From: Streptomyces sp. 1222.5
GTDB taxonomy: Bacteria; Actinomycetota; Actinomycetes; Streptomycetales; Streptomycetaceae
NCBI RefSeq assembly: GCF_900105245.1
Contig: NZ_FNSZ01000001.1
Span: forward strand, 3,162,001 to 3,226,000
Direction: 5' to 3'
DNA: 64,000 bases
This document shows, piece after piece, positions 9,437 to 19,588 of this stretch (its first letter is position 1; every line of letters starts with the position of its first letter). The notes under the pieces were generated by a model. The model was not told where the DNA came from. It saw nothing but the letters and a program-made list of their open reading frames with translations, and searched no databases. A program made the position numbers and the translations under genes.

Positions 9437-9852
9437 GGCTCGACGATAGGTGCGCGGTGCAGCCGACGGAACCAGGTGGCCCTGTGACACATGCCCTCTT
9501 GCACGACGACACCCACACAGCGCAGCCCCCCCTTCACCCCTGCCCGAGCCCCCCCGCCCGAACAACCGTCGACCGCCCCACCGACCGACTGCCGAGCCGG
9601 CACGGAACGGGGCCAGTGTGCGCCGGGCCGGCCGCGGCCACCCCACCGACCGACGGAAGGCGGGCGGCGACGGGGCTGCCGACGGACAACGGTCCGGCAG
9701 CGGACGGGACTCGCGACCCGGCGGGCCAGTTGCCGGGGGCCGTCGCCGGGCCGCCCGCCGGCAGGGGACGGGCCCTTCGCCGGCGGCGGGGTTTTCGAGT
9801 GGCGGTAGAAGAAATGGCCCCGCCCGGTCGGGCGGGGCCATCAAGGGTGGGG
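9437..9852. other. Gene-free region between oxidoreductase and malic enzyme
   Basis: About 416 bases carry the promoter region of the oxidoreductase and the terminator of malic enzyme (9815-9840). Open frames here are Pro/Arg-rich and look non-coding. I recognise nothing else. Confidence 0.6.
9815..9840 (-). terminator. Terminator of the malic enzyme gene
   Basis: TGGCCCCGCCCG (9815-9826) pairs perfectly with CGGGCGGGGCCA (9829-9840) across a 2-base GT loop, 13 bases downstream of the stop on the minus strand. Confidence 0.8.
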
Positions 9853-11076
<1,224 letters not shown>

Positions 11077-11690
11077 TTTGTTTTACCCCTTAGGTATGCA
11101 TGGTTTGAGGGTCGACCACTCCTGGTGAGGGGTGGGCGGGCACCGCGCACGGCTCGATTGCGGATACGTACGAGCACATACGCGACGGGCGCGCCGCACA
11201 CGCGCCCTGAGCCCCGGATGAGGGGTGTAAAGAACCTTCTTACCGGACGGACGGTACCCGCGACGAGTCCATTAGGTTCAAGGTCACATCCCGGAACCGG
11301 GAAACCACACGGAGATGACGCCCGGCCGACGGATGGGCGGGAGCACCACCGGGGCCGCCACCGGACCGCCCCGAGGGCGTCGGCGCTGGGCGGCACAAGG
11401 CCCGAACGGGGTGAAAGGGGCAGCCGCCCGGTTGATCACATCGTGAGATGCGCTGAAGATTTTCCGGCCGGAGCGCTTGATTCCCGCAGATGATTCGGCG
11501 GCCATGGACCAAGGATGTACCGACCTGATGCGGTTCGGGGGTCACCCGTTATCTGATTTTGACATTGCGACGACCCTGAATGGCGTAGTCCGAATGGCAA
11601 GATGCCGTAAACCCACGAGGTCGCGACACCCGAAGGTGTGTGTTTCCGTCGACCCATCGGCAACTCTTCCCATCCGCCGGAGGAACCACG
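11077..11690. other. Long divergent intergenic region (malic enzyme / amino-acid transporter)
   Basis: No gene is supported in these 614 bases. The part nearest the transporter is notably AT-richer, with TTGACA at 11559-11564 as a possible -35 for the transporter, but no matching -10 at the usual spacing. The minus-strand half must carry the malic enzyme promoter. No known riboswitch or repeat was recognised. Confidence 0.6.
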
Positions 11691-12650
11691 ATGACCGCAA
11701 GCTCCACCCGTCGTACCACCGCCGCGCACTCCCGTCTTGCGGCGGTCGGTGCGATCGCGGTCGCAGGCGCCCTGCTGCTCACCGGCTGCGGTGACCAGAC
11801 CAAGGGCAACGACAACGGCTCCGGCAGCGCGTCCGCCGGCTCCGCTCCGCTGGCCGACAAGCTCCCCAAGGACATCCGCGACAAGGGCGAGATCAAGGTC
11901 GGTTCCGACATCGCCTACGCCCCGGTGGAGTTCAAGGACTCGTCCGGCAAGGTCGTCGGTCTCGACCCCGACCTCGCGGCGGCCATGGGCAAGCAGCTCG
12001 GCGTGAAGCTCACGTTCGAGAACGGCACCTTCGACGCCCTGCTCACGGGTCTGCGCTCCGGCCGCAACGACATCGCGATGTCGGCGATGACGGACAACAA
12101 GAACCGTCAGGAGGGCGTCGACCCCGACACCGGCAAGAAGGTCGGCGAGGGCGTCGACTTCGTCGACTACCTGACCGCCGGTGTGTCGATCTACACCCGC
12201 AAGGGCGACACCAAGGGCATCACGTCCTGGTCGGACCTGTGCGGCAAGAAGCTCGCCGTCGAGCGCGGCACCGTCTCGGAGGACCTGGCCAAGCAGGAGG
12301 CCAAGAAGTGTCCGAGCGGCAAGAAGCTCACCATCGAGGCCTTCGACGACGACCAGCAGTCCCAGACCCGTCTGCGCTCGGGCGGTGTGGACGCGGCCTC
12401 CTCCGACTTCCCGGTCGCCGCGTACGCGGTGAAGACCTCGGGCGGCGGCAAGGACTTCGAGATCGTCGGTGACCAGGTCGAGGCCGCCCCGTACGGCATC
12501 GCCGTGGCCAAGGACGACACCCAGCTGCGGGACGCGCTCCAGGCCGCGATGAACGCGATCATCAAGAGCGGTGAGTACCAGAGGATCCTCGAGAAGTGGG
12601 GCGCGGAGGACGGCGCCGTCAAGGAGTCCGCGATCAACGGCGGCAAGTGA
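11691..12650 (+). CDS. ABC transporter substrate-binding lipoprotein for polar amino acids, 319 aa
   Basis: The protein has a basic N terminus, a hydrophobic segment and a lipobox (LLLTGC), so it is an exported, lipid-anchored solute-binding protein. The mature part is a family 3 periplasmic-binding domain (IKVGSDIAYAPVEFKDSSGK, LTGLRSGRNDIAMSAMTDN, YQRILEKWG) that typically binds glutamate, glutamine or other polar amino acids. GGAGGAACCACG precedes the ATG at 11691. It is the first gene of a binding protein-permease-ATPase operon that ends at the terminator near 14470. Confidence 0.95.
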   Translation: MTASSTRRTTAAHSRLAAVGAIAVAGALLLTGCGDQTKGNDNGSGSASAGSAPLADKLPKDIRDKGEIKVGSDIAYAPVEFKDSSGKVVGLDPDLAAAMGKQLGVKLTFENGTFDALLTGLRSGRNDIAMSAMTDNKNRQEGVDPDTGKKVGEGVDFVDYLTAGVSIYTRKGDTKGITSWSDLCGKKLAVERGTVSEDLAKQEAKKCPSGKKLTIEAFDDDQQSQTRLRSGGVDAASSDFPVAAYAVKTSGGGKDFEIVGDQVEAAPYGIAVAKDDTQLRDALQAAMNAIIKSGEYQRILEKWGAEDGAVKESAINGGK

Positions 12651-12687
12651 CCCGCGGTTCCCGAGCGGCCACTGAGAGGCAACACCC

Positions 12688-13623
12688 GTGACTGACATCA
12701 ACAAGACGGCCGGGGAGCCGGGCACTCCCCCGGCCGGCGCGGAGGCCATCAAGGCCATCCCGGTCCGGCACTACGGACGATACGTTTCCGCGGTCGTCGC
12801 CATCGCGATCCTCGTCGCGATCGTCTACGCGTTCGGCCAGGGCCGGATCAACTGGCACGCGGTACCGGACTACTTCTTCGACGACCGGATCCTGACCGGT
12901 GTCGGCAAGACCCTCCTGCTGACGGTCCTGTCGATGGTGATCGGCATCGTCGGCGGCATCGTCCTCGCGGTGATGCGGCTGTCGAAGAACCCGGTCACCT
13001 CGTCGATCGCCTGGTTCTACATCTGGTTCTTCCGCGGTACCCCGGTCCTGGTCCAGCTGTTCCTCTGGTTCAACCTGGGCCTGGTCTTCGAGTACATCAA
13101 CCTGATGCCGCTCTACAAGGACCACTGGTCGAACTTCATGACGCCGTTGCTGACGGCGCTGCTCGGCCTGGGTCTGAACGAGGCGGCGTACATGGCCGAG
13201 ATCTGCCGGGCCGGCCTGCTCGCGGTCGACGAGGGCCAGACCGAGGCGGCCCACGCCCTCGGCATGAGCCACAGCAAAACCCTGCGCCGGGTGATCATCC
13301 CGCAGGCGATGCGCGTGATCGTGCCGCCCACGGGCAACGAAGTGATCAACATGCTGAAGACGACCTCGCTCGTGGCGGCCGTCCAGTATCCCGAGCTGTT
13401 CCGCTACGCCCAGGACATCGGCCAGAACTCCGGCGCCCCGGTGGAGATGTACTTCCTCGCCGCCGCCTGGTACCTGATCATGACCTCGATCCTGAGCGTG
13501 GGGCAGTACTACATCGAGCGGTATTACGCCCGCGGCTCCAGCCGCCAGCTGCCGCCGACGCCGTGGCAGAAGGTCAAGACCAACATGCTTTCCCTGGGCC
13601 GGCCCAAGGGAGGCATGGCATGA
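12688..13623 (+). CDS. Polar amino-acid ABC transporter permease, 311 aa
   Basis: An inner-membrane permease with about five predicted helices after a hydrophilic N-terminal stretch of about 35 residues. The His/Glu/Gln permease signature is clear ([33 protein letters not shown], and the EAA loop [22 protein letters not shown]). A single permease gene in the operon suggests it works as a homodimer. Its stop overlaps the start of the ATPase gene (ATGA). Confidence 0.95.
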   Translation: MTDINKTAGEPGTPPAGAEAIKAIPVRHYGRYVSAVVAIAILVAIVYAFGQGRINWHAVPDYFFDDRILTGVGKTLLLTVLSMVIGIVGGIVLAVMRLSKNPVTSSIAWFYIWFFRGTPVLVQLFLWFNLGLVFEYINLMPLYKDHWSNFMTPLLTALLGLGLNEAAYMAEICRAGLLAVDEGQTEAAHALGMSHSKTLRRVIIPQAMRVIVPPTGNEVINMLKTTSLVAAVQYPELFRYAQDIGQNSGAPVEMYFLAAAWYLIMTSILSVGQYYIERYYARGSSRQLPPTPWQKVKTNMLSLGRPKGGMA

Positions 13624-14426
13624 GCGACAAGCTGAGCAAGACGCAGGACACCCCGCCGCAGAGCACCGTCCCGATGGTGAAGGCGGAGGGCGTCCACAAG
13701 TCCTTCGGGCACGTCGAGGTGCTCAAGGGCATCGACCTGGAGGTCAAGCCGGGCGAGGTGTTCTGCCTCATCGGCCCCTCCGGCTCCGGCAAGTCCACCT
13801 TCCTGCGGTGCATCAACCACCTGGAGAAGATCAACGCCGGCCGGCTGTACGTCGACGGCGAGCTGGTCGGCTACCGCCAGCAGGGCGAGAAGCTGTACGA
13901 GCTGCGTGACCGCGAGGTCGCGCAGAAGCGCCGGGACATCGGCATGGTCTTCCAGCGCTTCAACCTGTTCCCGCACATGACGGCGCTGGACAACGTCATG
14001 GAGGCGCCGGTGCAGGTGCGCGGCACGAGCCGGGCGCAGGCCAGGGAGCGCGCCATGCAGCTGCTGGAGCGCGTCGGCCTGGCCGACCGGGCGGGGCACT
14101 ACCCCTCGCAGCTCTCCGGCGGCCAGCAGCAGCGCGTGGCGATCGCCCGGGCGCTGGCGATGGACCCGAAGCTGATGCTGTTCGACGAGCCGACCTCGGC
14201 CCTGGACCCGGAGCTGGTCGGTGACGTCCTGGACGTCATGCGCGACCTCGCCGAGTCGGGTATGACCATGGTCGTCGTCACCCACGAGATGGGCTTCGCC
14301 CGCGAGGTGGGCGACAGCCTGGTCTTCATGGACGACGGCGTGGTGGTCGAATCCGGCCATCCGCGGGACGTGCTGACCAACCCGCAGCACGAGCGGACGC
14401 AGTCGTTCCTGTCCAAGGTGCTCTGA
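13620..14426 (+). CDS. Polar amino-acid ABC transporter ATP-binding protein, 268 aa
   Basis: The ATPase subunit that powers the importer. It has Walker [11 protein letters not shown]-loop [13 protein letters not shown], signature LSGGQQQR, Walker [15 protein letters not shown] and the switch histidine in VTHEMGF. The ATG at 13620 overlaps the permease stop by 4 bases, a translational coupling that supports this start over the longer open frame. The gene ends just before a textbook intrinsic terminator. Confidence 0.97.
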   Translation: MSDKLSKTQDTPPQSTVPMVKAEGVHKSFGHVEVLKGIDLEVKPGEVFCLIGPSGSGKSTFLRCINHLEKINAGRLYVDGELVGYRQQGEKLYELRDREVAQKRRDIGMVFQRFNLFPHMTALDNVMEAPVQVRGTSRAQARERAMQLLERVGLADRAGHYPSQLSGGQQQRVAIARALAMDPKLMLFDEPTSALDPELVGDVLDVMRDLAESGMTMVVVTHEMGFAREVGDSLVFMDDGVVVESGHPRDVLTNPQHERTQSFLSKVL

Positions 14427-14440
14427 CGCTCCACCGGTGA

Positions 14441-14473
14441 GGGGCGGTACGGATCCTCCGTACCGCCCCTTTT
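14441..14473. terminator. Intrinsic terminator of the amino-acid ABC operon
   Basis: A perfect 13-bp stem (GGGGCGGTACGGA with TCCGTACCGCCCC) with a 3-base loop is followed by TTTT. It lies between the convergent ATPase and methyltransferase genes and may also act on the minus strand. Confidence 0.9.
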
Positions 14474-14495
14474 CCGTCGCCGGATCAGCGGCGGG

Positions 14496-15254
14496 TCACT
14501 TCAGCGCCAGCAGCAGGGTGTCCGACGGCGAGCACCACACCGGCCGGGCCTCGCCGAAGCCCCGCTCGCGCAGGGTGCGGGCGTGCCAGGCCGCGGACGG
14601 CGTCTCGCCGTCGGCGTGGGAGCCGTAGATCTCGAACCGACGGGCGGTGGGTGCGGCGAGGACGGGGTCCTCGGCCGCCCGCGCCCACCACTCGGCCCAG
14701 TCGAGGGCGCCGTCGCGCATGGCCTGATCCATGCGCGTGTGCCGCAGGGTGCTCTCGGCCGCGTTGATCCGGGGCGTGCTGTCGTCGATCATGTGGTCGG
14801 CGTTCATGAAGACGCCGCCGTACCGGACGAGGCCGGCGATCCGGCCGTAGAGAGCATCGAGGGCGTCCGTGCGCAGCCAGTGGAGGGCCGTGGCGGTGAG
14901 GACCGCGTCGTACGTGTCGTACGGCAGCGGGTCCGTCCAGTCGGGGTTCTTGAGGTCGGCCTCGACGAGGGTGACGCGGTCGTCGCCGTCGAAGGTGCCC
15001 CGGGCGATCGTGAGCAGCGCCGGGTCGAGGTCGACACCGGTGCTGGTGGCCTTCGGGAAGCGGGTGAGCAGCCGGGCGGTGATGCTGCCGGTGCCGCAGG
15101 CCAGGTCGAGTACGCGCGGCTCGGGCCCCGTGAAGGCCTCGACCATGTCGAGCATGATGCGGAACCGCTCCTCGCGGTCCGGCATGTACCACTCCTGCTG
15201 CCGGTCCCAGCTCTCCTGCCAGGCCTGCCAGCCGGTGTCCGTCGTCGTGGTCAT
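14496..15254 (-). CDS. Class I SAM-dependent methyltransferase, 252 aa
   Basis: The protein has a Rossmann-like methyltransferase fold, with motif I VLDLACGTGSITARLL, an acidic motif II residue in STGVDLDPALL and motif III/IV around YDAVLTATALHWL. The layout is that of the UbiE/trans-aconitate methyltransferase-like small-molecule enzymes. The acceptor substrate is unknown. The ATG at 15254 is chosen because AGAGGGG lies five to six bases upstream. Confidence 0.9.
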   Translation of the reverse strand: MTTTTDTGWQAWQESWDRQQEWYMPDREERFRIMLDMVEAFTGPEPRVLDLACGTGSITARLLTRFPKATSTGVDLDPALLTIARGTFDGDDRVTLVEADLKNPDWTDPLPYDTYDAVLTATALHWLRTDALDALYGRIAGLVRYGGVFMNADHMIDDSTPRINAAESTLRHTRMDQAMRDGALDWAEWWARAAEDPVLAAPTARRFEIYGSHADGETPSAAWHARTLRERGFGEARPVWCSPSDTLLLALK

Positions 15255-15353
15255 GTGATCCCCTCTCCCCACCCGCGCGTAATACCCTGGGGGCGTAGGC
15301 AGCTGTTACGTCTCCGCGCCCTCGAAGATAGAACGCCTCCGTAAGGACTACAA

Positions 15354-15983
15354 GTGGAACTGGCCTATTACTCGGATTACGCCGTGCGACTCGTCAACAG
15401 CGAGGAACCGGCCCGGGGCAAGGACAACCTGACCTCGGTCGAGGCCGTCCGCGACCTCTTCGGGGAGAACGCGTCGGCGGCCCGCCGCGCCACCGACGCC
15501 GACGTCACGCGCTTCCGCTCGGTCCGGGCCCGGCTGCGCTCGGTCTTCGAGGCGGCCGACGGGGGCGACGAGACCCTCGCCGTCGACCTGCTGAACTCGC
15601 TGCTGCTGGAGTTCCCCGTCAGCCCCCAGATCTCCGGCCACGACCACCGCGACGAGGACGGCCGCCCGCTGTGGCACATGCACCTGGCCGACCACCCCTC
15701 CAACGCCACCGCGGGCTACGCGGCGATCGCGGCGATGGGTCTGGCCTTCCACCTGACCGAGTACGGCGTGGACCGCCTCGGCCTGTGCCAGGCGCCGCCG
15801 TGCCGCAACGCCTACCTGGACACGTCCACCAACCGTTCCCGGCGCTACTGCTCCGACCGCTGCGCCACCCGGGCCAACGTGGCCGCCTACCGGGCCCGCA
15901 AGCGCCTGGAGGCCGACCGGTCGGGCAGCAGCGGCCTCGCCGCCGAGAGGGCCCAGCGCGCCAGCGCCAGCGGCGAGCGCTGA
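15354..15983 (+). CDS. CGNR zinc-finger (ABATE domain) protein, 209 aa
   Basis: The N-terminal 140 residues form a putative stress-induced ABATE domain (AVRLVNSEEP, HLADHPSNATAGYAAIAAMG). The C-terminal part has a zinc-binding motif of the CGNR type (CQAPPCRNAYLDTS, then RRYCSDRCATRANVAAYR). The family is presumed to be nucleic-acid-binding and regulatory. The GTG at 15354 is preceded by AAGGA at 8 bases. Its 3' end overlaps the end of the convergent sodX gene by 97 bases, which is unusual and means the two mRNAs are complementary there. Confidence 0.92.
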   Translation: MELAYYSDYAVRLVNSEEPARGKDNLTSVEAVRDLFGENASAARRATDADVTRFRSVRARLRSVFEAADGGDETLAVDLLNSLLLEFPVSPQISGHDHRDEDGRPLWHMHLADHPSNATAGYAAIAAMGLAFHLTEYGVDRLGLCQAPPCRNAYLDTSTNRSRRYCSDRCATRANVAAYRARKRLEADRSGSSGLAAERAQRASASGER

Positions 15984-16321
15984 CCGGGCGGGAGCGGCCG
16001 GTACCGGAAGCGGGCCTTGCCCAGGACGAGGTCGTCCGGCACGACCCCGTAGTCGGTGCTGTCCCCGCCCGCGTAGGGGTTGTCCCCGAGCACCCACCAG
16101 CCGCCCTCGCGCCGCTCCACGGCCCGCTTGACGACCAGGAGGTCCTGCTGGAACGGGTGGCGCAGGACCACGACGTCCCCCGGCCGGACGACGGCGCCGT
16201 ACTGCAGCAGCAGCCGGTCGCCGTGCTGGAGGGTGGGCGCCATGGACGGTCCCGTCACCTCGGCCAGCCCGAAGGGCGCAACCGCCCTCCCCCGCTCGGA
16301 CTCCTGCGACAGCTCCGGCAT
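15887..16321 (-). CDS. sodX: Nickel superoxide dismutase maturation protease SodX, 144 aa
   Basis: A signal-peptidase-like S26 protein with the serine motif VTGPSMAPTLQHGDRLLL and the lysine motif LLVVKRAVERR, followed by GDNPYAGGDSTDYG. It lacks the usual membrane anchor, as expected for a cytoplasmic processing enzyme. It lies divergent to sodN and should remove the 14-residue leader of the SodN precursor to expose the nickel-binding histidine. GGGAGG lies eight bases before the ATG at 16321. The 3' end overlaps the CGNR gene antisense. Confidence 0.92.
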   Translation of the reverse strand: MPELSQESERGRAVAPFGLAEVTGPSMAPTLQHGDRLLLQYGAVVRPGDVVVLRHPFQQDLLVVKRAVERREGGWWVLGDNPYAGGDSTDYGVVPDDLVLGKARFRYRPLPPGQRSPLALARWALSAARPLLPDRSASRRLRAR

Positions 16322-16465
16322 CCCCGGCACCTCCCCGGTCGTTCCTCCACCAGTCTCAGTCTCACCCTGGACTTTTGTCCTAAGCCCTAGGGGGCACCCG
16401 AGAAATCGCCTTCCACAGGGAGTAATGTCGCACCTGAGAAGACGATCACGAGGAAGGAATGCTCC

Positions 16466-16861
16466 ATGCTTTCCCGCCTGTTTGCCCCCAAGGTCAAGGT
16501 CAGCGCCCACTGCGACCTGCCCTGCGGCGTGTACGACCCGGCCCAGGCCCGCATCGAGGCGGAGTCGGTGAAGGCCGTCCAGGAAAAGATGGCCGGTAAC
16601 GACGACCCCCACTTCCAGGCGCGTGCCACCGTCATCAAGGAGCAGCGCGCGGAGCTCGCGAAGCACCACGTCTCCGTGCTGTGGAGCGACTACTTCAAGC
16701 CCCCGCACTTCGAGAAGTACCCGGAGCTGCACCAGCTGGTCAACGACACCCTGAAGGCCCTGTCGGCCGCCAAGGCGTCCACCGACCCGGCGACGGGCCA
16801 GAAGGCTCTGGACTACATCGCCCAGATCGACAAGATCTTCTGGGAGACCAAGAAGGCCTGA
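16466..16861 (+). CDS. sodN: Nickel-containing superoxide dismutase SodN, 131 aa
   Basis: SodN dismutates superoxide in the cytoplasm. The precursor begins MLSRLFAPKVKVSA, and the mature enzyme starts at the nickel hook HCDLPCGVYDP, in which His1, Cys2 and Cys6 bind nickel. The remainder is the four-helix bundle typical of the family, and the length is normal. A good ribosome-binding site (GGAAGGA) precedes the ATG. In S. coelicolor expression is nickel-responsive through Nur, partly via a small RNA from sodF (known, not visible here). The divergent sodX gene supplies the maturation protease. Confidence 0.98.
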   Translation: MLSRLFAPKVKVSAHCDLPCGVYDPAQARIEAESVKAVQEKMAGNDDPHFQARATVIKEQRAELAKHHVSVLWSDYFKPPHFEKYPELHQLVNDTLKALSAAKASTDPATGQKALDYIAQIDKIFWETKKA

Positions 16862-16909
16862 CCTTCAGAGCCTTCTGACCTGCGGTTCCCTGAACCACAG
16901 TGTCTCGAC

Positions 16910-16968
16910 GACCGCACCCGGCCCACCAGGCCGCCGGCAACGGCGCCCCTGGCGGTCCGGGTGCGGTC
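16910..16968 (+). terminator. Probable sodN terminator (long stem-loop)
   Basis: GACCGCACCCGG (16910-16921) pairs perfectly with CCGGGTGCGGTC (16957-16968). The 35-base interior can pair further (CCAGG/CCTGG). It lies 49 bases after the sodN stop, with pyrimidine-rich sequence following. Confidence 0.6.
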
Positions 16969-17045
16969 GTCTCTCCTCCGGGTGCGGTCCTGGCTCCGTC
17001 GAAATCCGGGGCCGGCGGCGTGCGGACCTGTGCCAGGCTGAGGGG

Positions 17046-17447
17046 ATGACCTGGCTGGAGGACCTCAGACGTCTGCGTCGTGTGCGGGACCGCATGGACC
17101 GCGAGTTCGCCGAGCCCCTCGACATGACCGAGCTGGCCCGCGACGCCCTGATGTCCCCGGGGCACTTCCAGCGCAGCTTCCGCAAGGCCTTCGGCGAGAC
17201 GCCGTACAGCTATCTGATGACCCGCCGTATCGAGCGGGCCAAGGCCCTGCTGCGCCGCGGCGACCTCACCGTGACCGAGGTGTGCATCGCCGTCGGCTGT
17301 ACCTCGCTCGGCTCGTTCAGCTCCCGCTTCACCGAGCTGGTCGGCGAGACACCGAGCGCCTACCGCTCCCGCGACCACGAGGCGAGCGCGGTGATCCCCT
17401 CGTGCGTGGCCCGTACGTTCACGCGCCCGCGCCGGCGCCCCTACTGA
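17046..17447 (+). CDS. Short AraC-type helix-turn-helix regulator, 133 aa
   Basis: The protein is essentially only the AraC DNA-binding domain. It has two HTH motifs: MTELARDALMSPGHFQRSFR followed by GETPYSYL, and TVTEVCIAVGCTSLGSFSSR with GETPSAYR. There is no effector-binding domain. A glyoxalase-family gene starts 41 bases downstream on the same strand and may be its target (inference). Confidence 0.93.
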   Translation: MTWLEDLRRLRRVRDRMDREFAEPLDMTELARDALMSPGHFQRSFRKAFGETPYSYLMTRRIERAKALLRRGDLTVTEVCIAVGCTSLGSFSSRFTELVGETPSAYRSRDHEASAVIPSCVARTFTRPRRRPY

Positions 17448-17488
17448 GGTTCCGCGCGCCACGGCCCGAAGGGGCCTAGCGTGACCCC

Positions 17489-17905
17489 ATGGACGTGAAA
17501 CTCAAGCAGTGCTTCATCGCGGTGGACGACCATGACAAGGCCCTCGCCTTCTACTGTGACGTGCTCGGCCTGGAGGTCCGCAACGACGTGGGCTTCGAGA
17601 ACATGCGCTGGGTGACCCTGGGCTCGCCGCTCCAGCCGGACGTGGAGATCGTGCTGGAGCCGCCCGGCGCGAACCCGGACGCCTCTCCCGCGGACCGGCA
17701 GGCGATGGCCGAGCTGCTCGCCAAGGGCATGCTGCGCGGTGTCATCTTCACCACCGAGGACTGCGACGCGCTGTTCGAGCGGGTCCGGGAGTCCGGCGGC
17801 GACGTGCTGCAGGAGCCGACGGACCAGCCGTACGGGGTGCGGGACTGTGCCTTCCGGGACCCGGCCGGGAACCAGCTGCGTTTCCTCCAGCGGCCCGCGC
17901 GGTGA
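17489..17905 (+). CDS. VOC (glyoxalase/bleomycin-resistance) family protein, 138 aa
   Basis: A single vicinal-oxygen-chelate domain with paired beta-alpha-beta-beta-beta units (CFIAVDDHDKALAFYCDVLG, RDCAFRDPAGNQLRFLQ). Metal ligand positions are not certain by eye. Substrates range from methylglyoxal adducts to antibiotics, and none can be assigned here. It is probably co-transcribed with the AraC-type gene before it. Confidence 0.9.
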   Translation: MDVKLKQCFIAVDDHDKALAFYCDVLGLEVRNDVGFENMRWVTLGSPLQPDVEIVLEPPGANPDASPADRQAMAELLAKGMLRGVIFTTEDCDALFERVRESGGDVLQEPTDQPYGVRDCAFRDPAGNQLRFLQRPAR

Positions 17906-17948
17906 AATCCCGGCGGCGCCCGGGCACTTGCCGCCTACACTCCCGCGC

Positions 17949-18704
17949 ATGATCATTCGCTGGACGTACGCCTTCGCCGACCGGCCCGCCGACCGCCTGG
18001 CCGAGGCGCGCGCCTTCTGGACGGCGGTCACCGGCACACGGCCGTCCGAACCCCGCGGTGAGAGGGGTGAGTTCGCCACCCTGCTGCCCGACGGGGCCGA
18101 CGCGTGTGTGAAGCTCCAGGGTGTCGCCGAGGGGGACGGTGGCGCCCATCCCGACCTCTGCACCGACGACGTGCGCTTGCTGATCGCGACCGCCCGCGCG
18201 CTCGGCGCCGGGACGGTGGCCGACCACGGCGACTGGGCCGTACTGCGTTCCCCCGGGGGGCAGTTGTTCTGTGCGGTGCCCTGGCACGGGGAGACCGTAC
18301 GGCCGCCGGTGGTGGCCGGCAGTCGTCTGGACCAGGTGTGCCTCGACATCCCGCCGTCCGCGTACGACACCGAGACCGCCTTCTGGGCAGGGCTCACCGG
18401 ATGGGAGCACCGGGCGGGCTCCCGGCCGGAGTTCCAGGTCCTGGAGCCGCCGGCGGGGCTCCCCGTCCGGCTGCTGCTCCAGCGGCTGGACGACGAGCGT
18501 CCGGCCTCCGCCCATCTCGACCTGGCCTGCGCGGACATCGCCGCGGTCCGCGCACGGCACGAGGAACTGGGTGCCGTCGCCGTCCACCGGGGCGCCCACT
18601 GGACGGTGCTGCGCGATCCGGCCGGCGGCACGTACTGCCTGACCGGCCGGAACCCGCAGACGGGCGGCCTGCCGGCCGCCGCTCAGGGATCCGGCTTCGA
18701 GTAG
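17949..18704 (+). CDS. Tandem VOC-domain protein, 251 aa
   Basis: Two glyoxalase-like domains lie in tandem. The first (about residues 1-115) ends with WAVLRSPGGQLFCAVP and the second (about 120-240) with WTVLRDPAGGTYCLTG, so an internal duplication is evident. The function is unknown. The ATG at 17949 is the sensible start, since the longer frame overlaps the preceding VOC gene. The last 22 bases overlap the end of the convergent small membrane protein gene. Confidence 0.88.
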   Translation: MIIRWTYAFADRPADRLAEARAFWTAVTGTRPSEPRGERGEFATLLPDGADACVKLQGVAEGDGGAHPDLCTDDVRLLIATARALGAGTVADHGDWAVLRSPGGQLFCAVPWHGETVRPPVVAGSRLDQVCLDIPPSAYDTETAFWAGLTGWEHRAGSRPEFQVLEPPAGLPVRLLLQRLDDERPASAHLDLACADIAAVRARHEELGAVAVHRGAHWTVLRDPAGGTYCLTGRNPQTGGLPAAAQGSGFE

Positions 18705-18964
18705 GCGCAGGCCGGCAGGGGTGCGGGAGCCCCTTCGGGGGCTTGCGGGGTGGGACCCGTCGCGCAGGCGTCACCGTCCGGCCGCCGGTCCGCACCCCGC
18801 GGACGCGCCGGAGGCGACGAGCCGTCCTGCCAGACGTACGGCCCCTTCGGCCCGGCCTCCTCCCGGAGCACCAGCGTGAGTCCTCCCCCGACGGCGACGG
18901 CCACCACCCAGCCCGTCACCGCCCACCGCCACCACCGGCGGCGCACTCCCCCCGGCCGGGTCAC
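18683..18964 (-). CDS. Small single-pass membrane protein, 93 aa
   Basis: A basic N terminus (RRRWWRWAVTG) precedes one transmembrane helix (WVVAVAVGGGLTLVL) and a proline-rich, probably extracytoplasmic tail with two cysteines. The GTG start overlaps the stop of the DUF952 gene (GTGA), so it is translationally coupled to it. No family is recognised. Confidence 0.7.
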   Translation of the reverse strand: MTRPGGVRRRWWRWAVTGWVVAVAVGGGLTLVLREEAGPKGPYVWQDGSSPPARPRGADRRPDGDACATGPTPQAPEGAPAPLPACAYSKPDP

Positions 18965-19293
18965 CGCCAGGGTTCCACGTCCACCACGGCCTCGGCCGGC
19001 ACCGGCCCGTAGACGTGCGGGAACTCCTCTCCGCCCGGCTCCATGGACTCGTACTTCACCGGCACACCGACCCGTGCCGGGTCGACCACCAGTACGACCA
19101 GCTCGTCCGGGCCGTCGTAGTCGCCGTAGAGGAAGCCGGCGACGCGCGGGAGCTGTTCGCGGGTGGAGAAGTGGATGAAGCCCTCCTCCTGGAGGGTGCG
19201 GCCACGCGTCGACACCTCGTAGGCGCCGCGCTCGCGCGCCGCGTCCCACAGGGAGCGCTCGGTGATGTGGAAGATGCGGGGCAGTTTCGGCAT
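18961..19293 (-). CDS. DUF952 family protein, 110 aa
   Basis: This has the DUF952 pattern: an N-terminal HITERSLWDAARERGAY segment, the conserved EGFIHFSTREQLPRVAGF stretch and a C-terminal EEFPHVYGPVP. The fold is related to ADP-ribosyltransferase-like proteins, but no activity is established. The ATG at 19293 gives a normal family length. It is coupled to the downstream small membrane protein gene. Confidence 0.92.
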   Translation of the reverse strand: MPKLPRIFHITERSLWDAARERGAYEVSTRGRTLQEEGFIHFSTREQLPRVAGFLYGDYDGPDELVVLVVDPARVGVPVKYESMEPGGEEFPHVYGPVPAEAVVDVEPWR

Positions 19294-19361
19294 GCGCCCA
19301 CGCTACGGCGCCCACTGTGCGCGGCGCCCGCGCCGACGGCGCTTTCCCGACACGGCCGGGA

Positions 19362-19562
19362 TCACTTCCCGGCGGGCCCCTCCGGCTGCGGCCGTGCCAC
19401 CGGTGCGGCGGGCTCCGCGGCCCCGGCGCCTGCCGCGCAGTCGGGATTGCGGCACGGACCGGGTCCCCACACCGGCACCCAGGCACCCAGCGTCTTGTGC
19501 CGCCGGACGACCGTCTCGACCGGCTGCCCGCAGACCGGGCAGACCGCTTCCTCCCTGGACAT
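19362..19562 (-). CDS. Small zinc-ribbon-like protein, 66 aa
   Basis: It begins MSREEAVCPVCGQPVETVVRR and has a second cysteine pair in GPCRNPDC, so the first 40 residues could form a zinc ribbon (CxxC...CxxxxC). The C-terminal tail is Ala/Pro-rich and probably disordered. The function is unknown. The ribosome-binding site is weak. Confidence 0.7.
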   Translation of the reverse strand: MSREEAVCPVCGQPVETVVRRHKTLGAWVPVWGPGPCRNPDCAAGAGAAEPAAPVARPQPEGPAGK

Positions 19563-19588
19563 GACTTCAGGGTAGGACGGCGGCGGAC

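Noticed and set aside
11436..12758. A 440-residue minus-strand frame across the binding-protein gene
   Set aside because: It is a shadow of the lipoprotein gene and has no start signal or domain.
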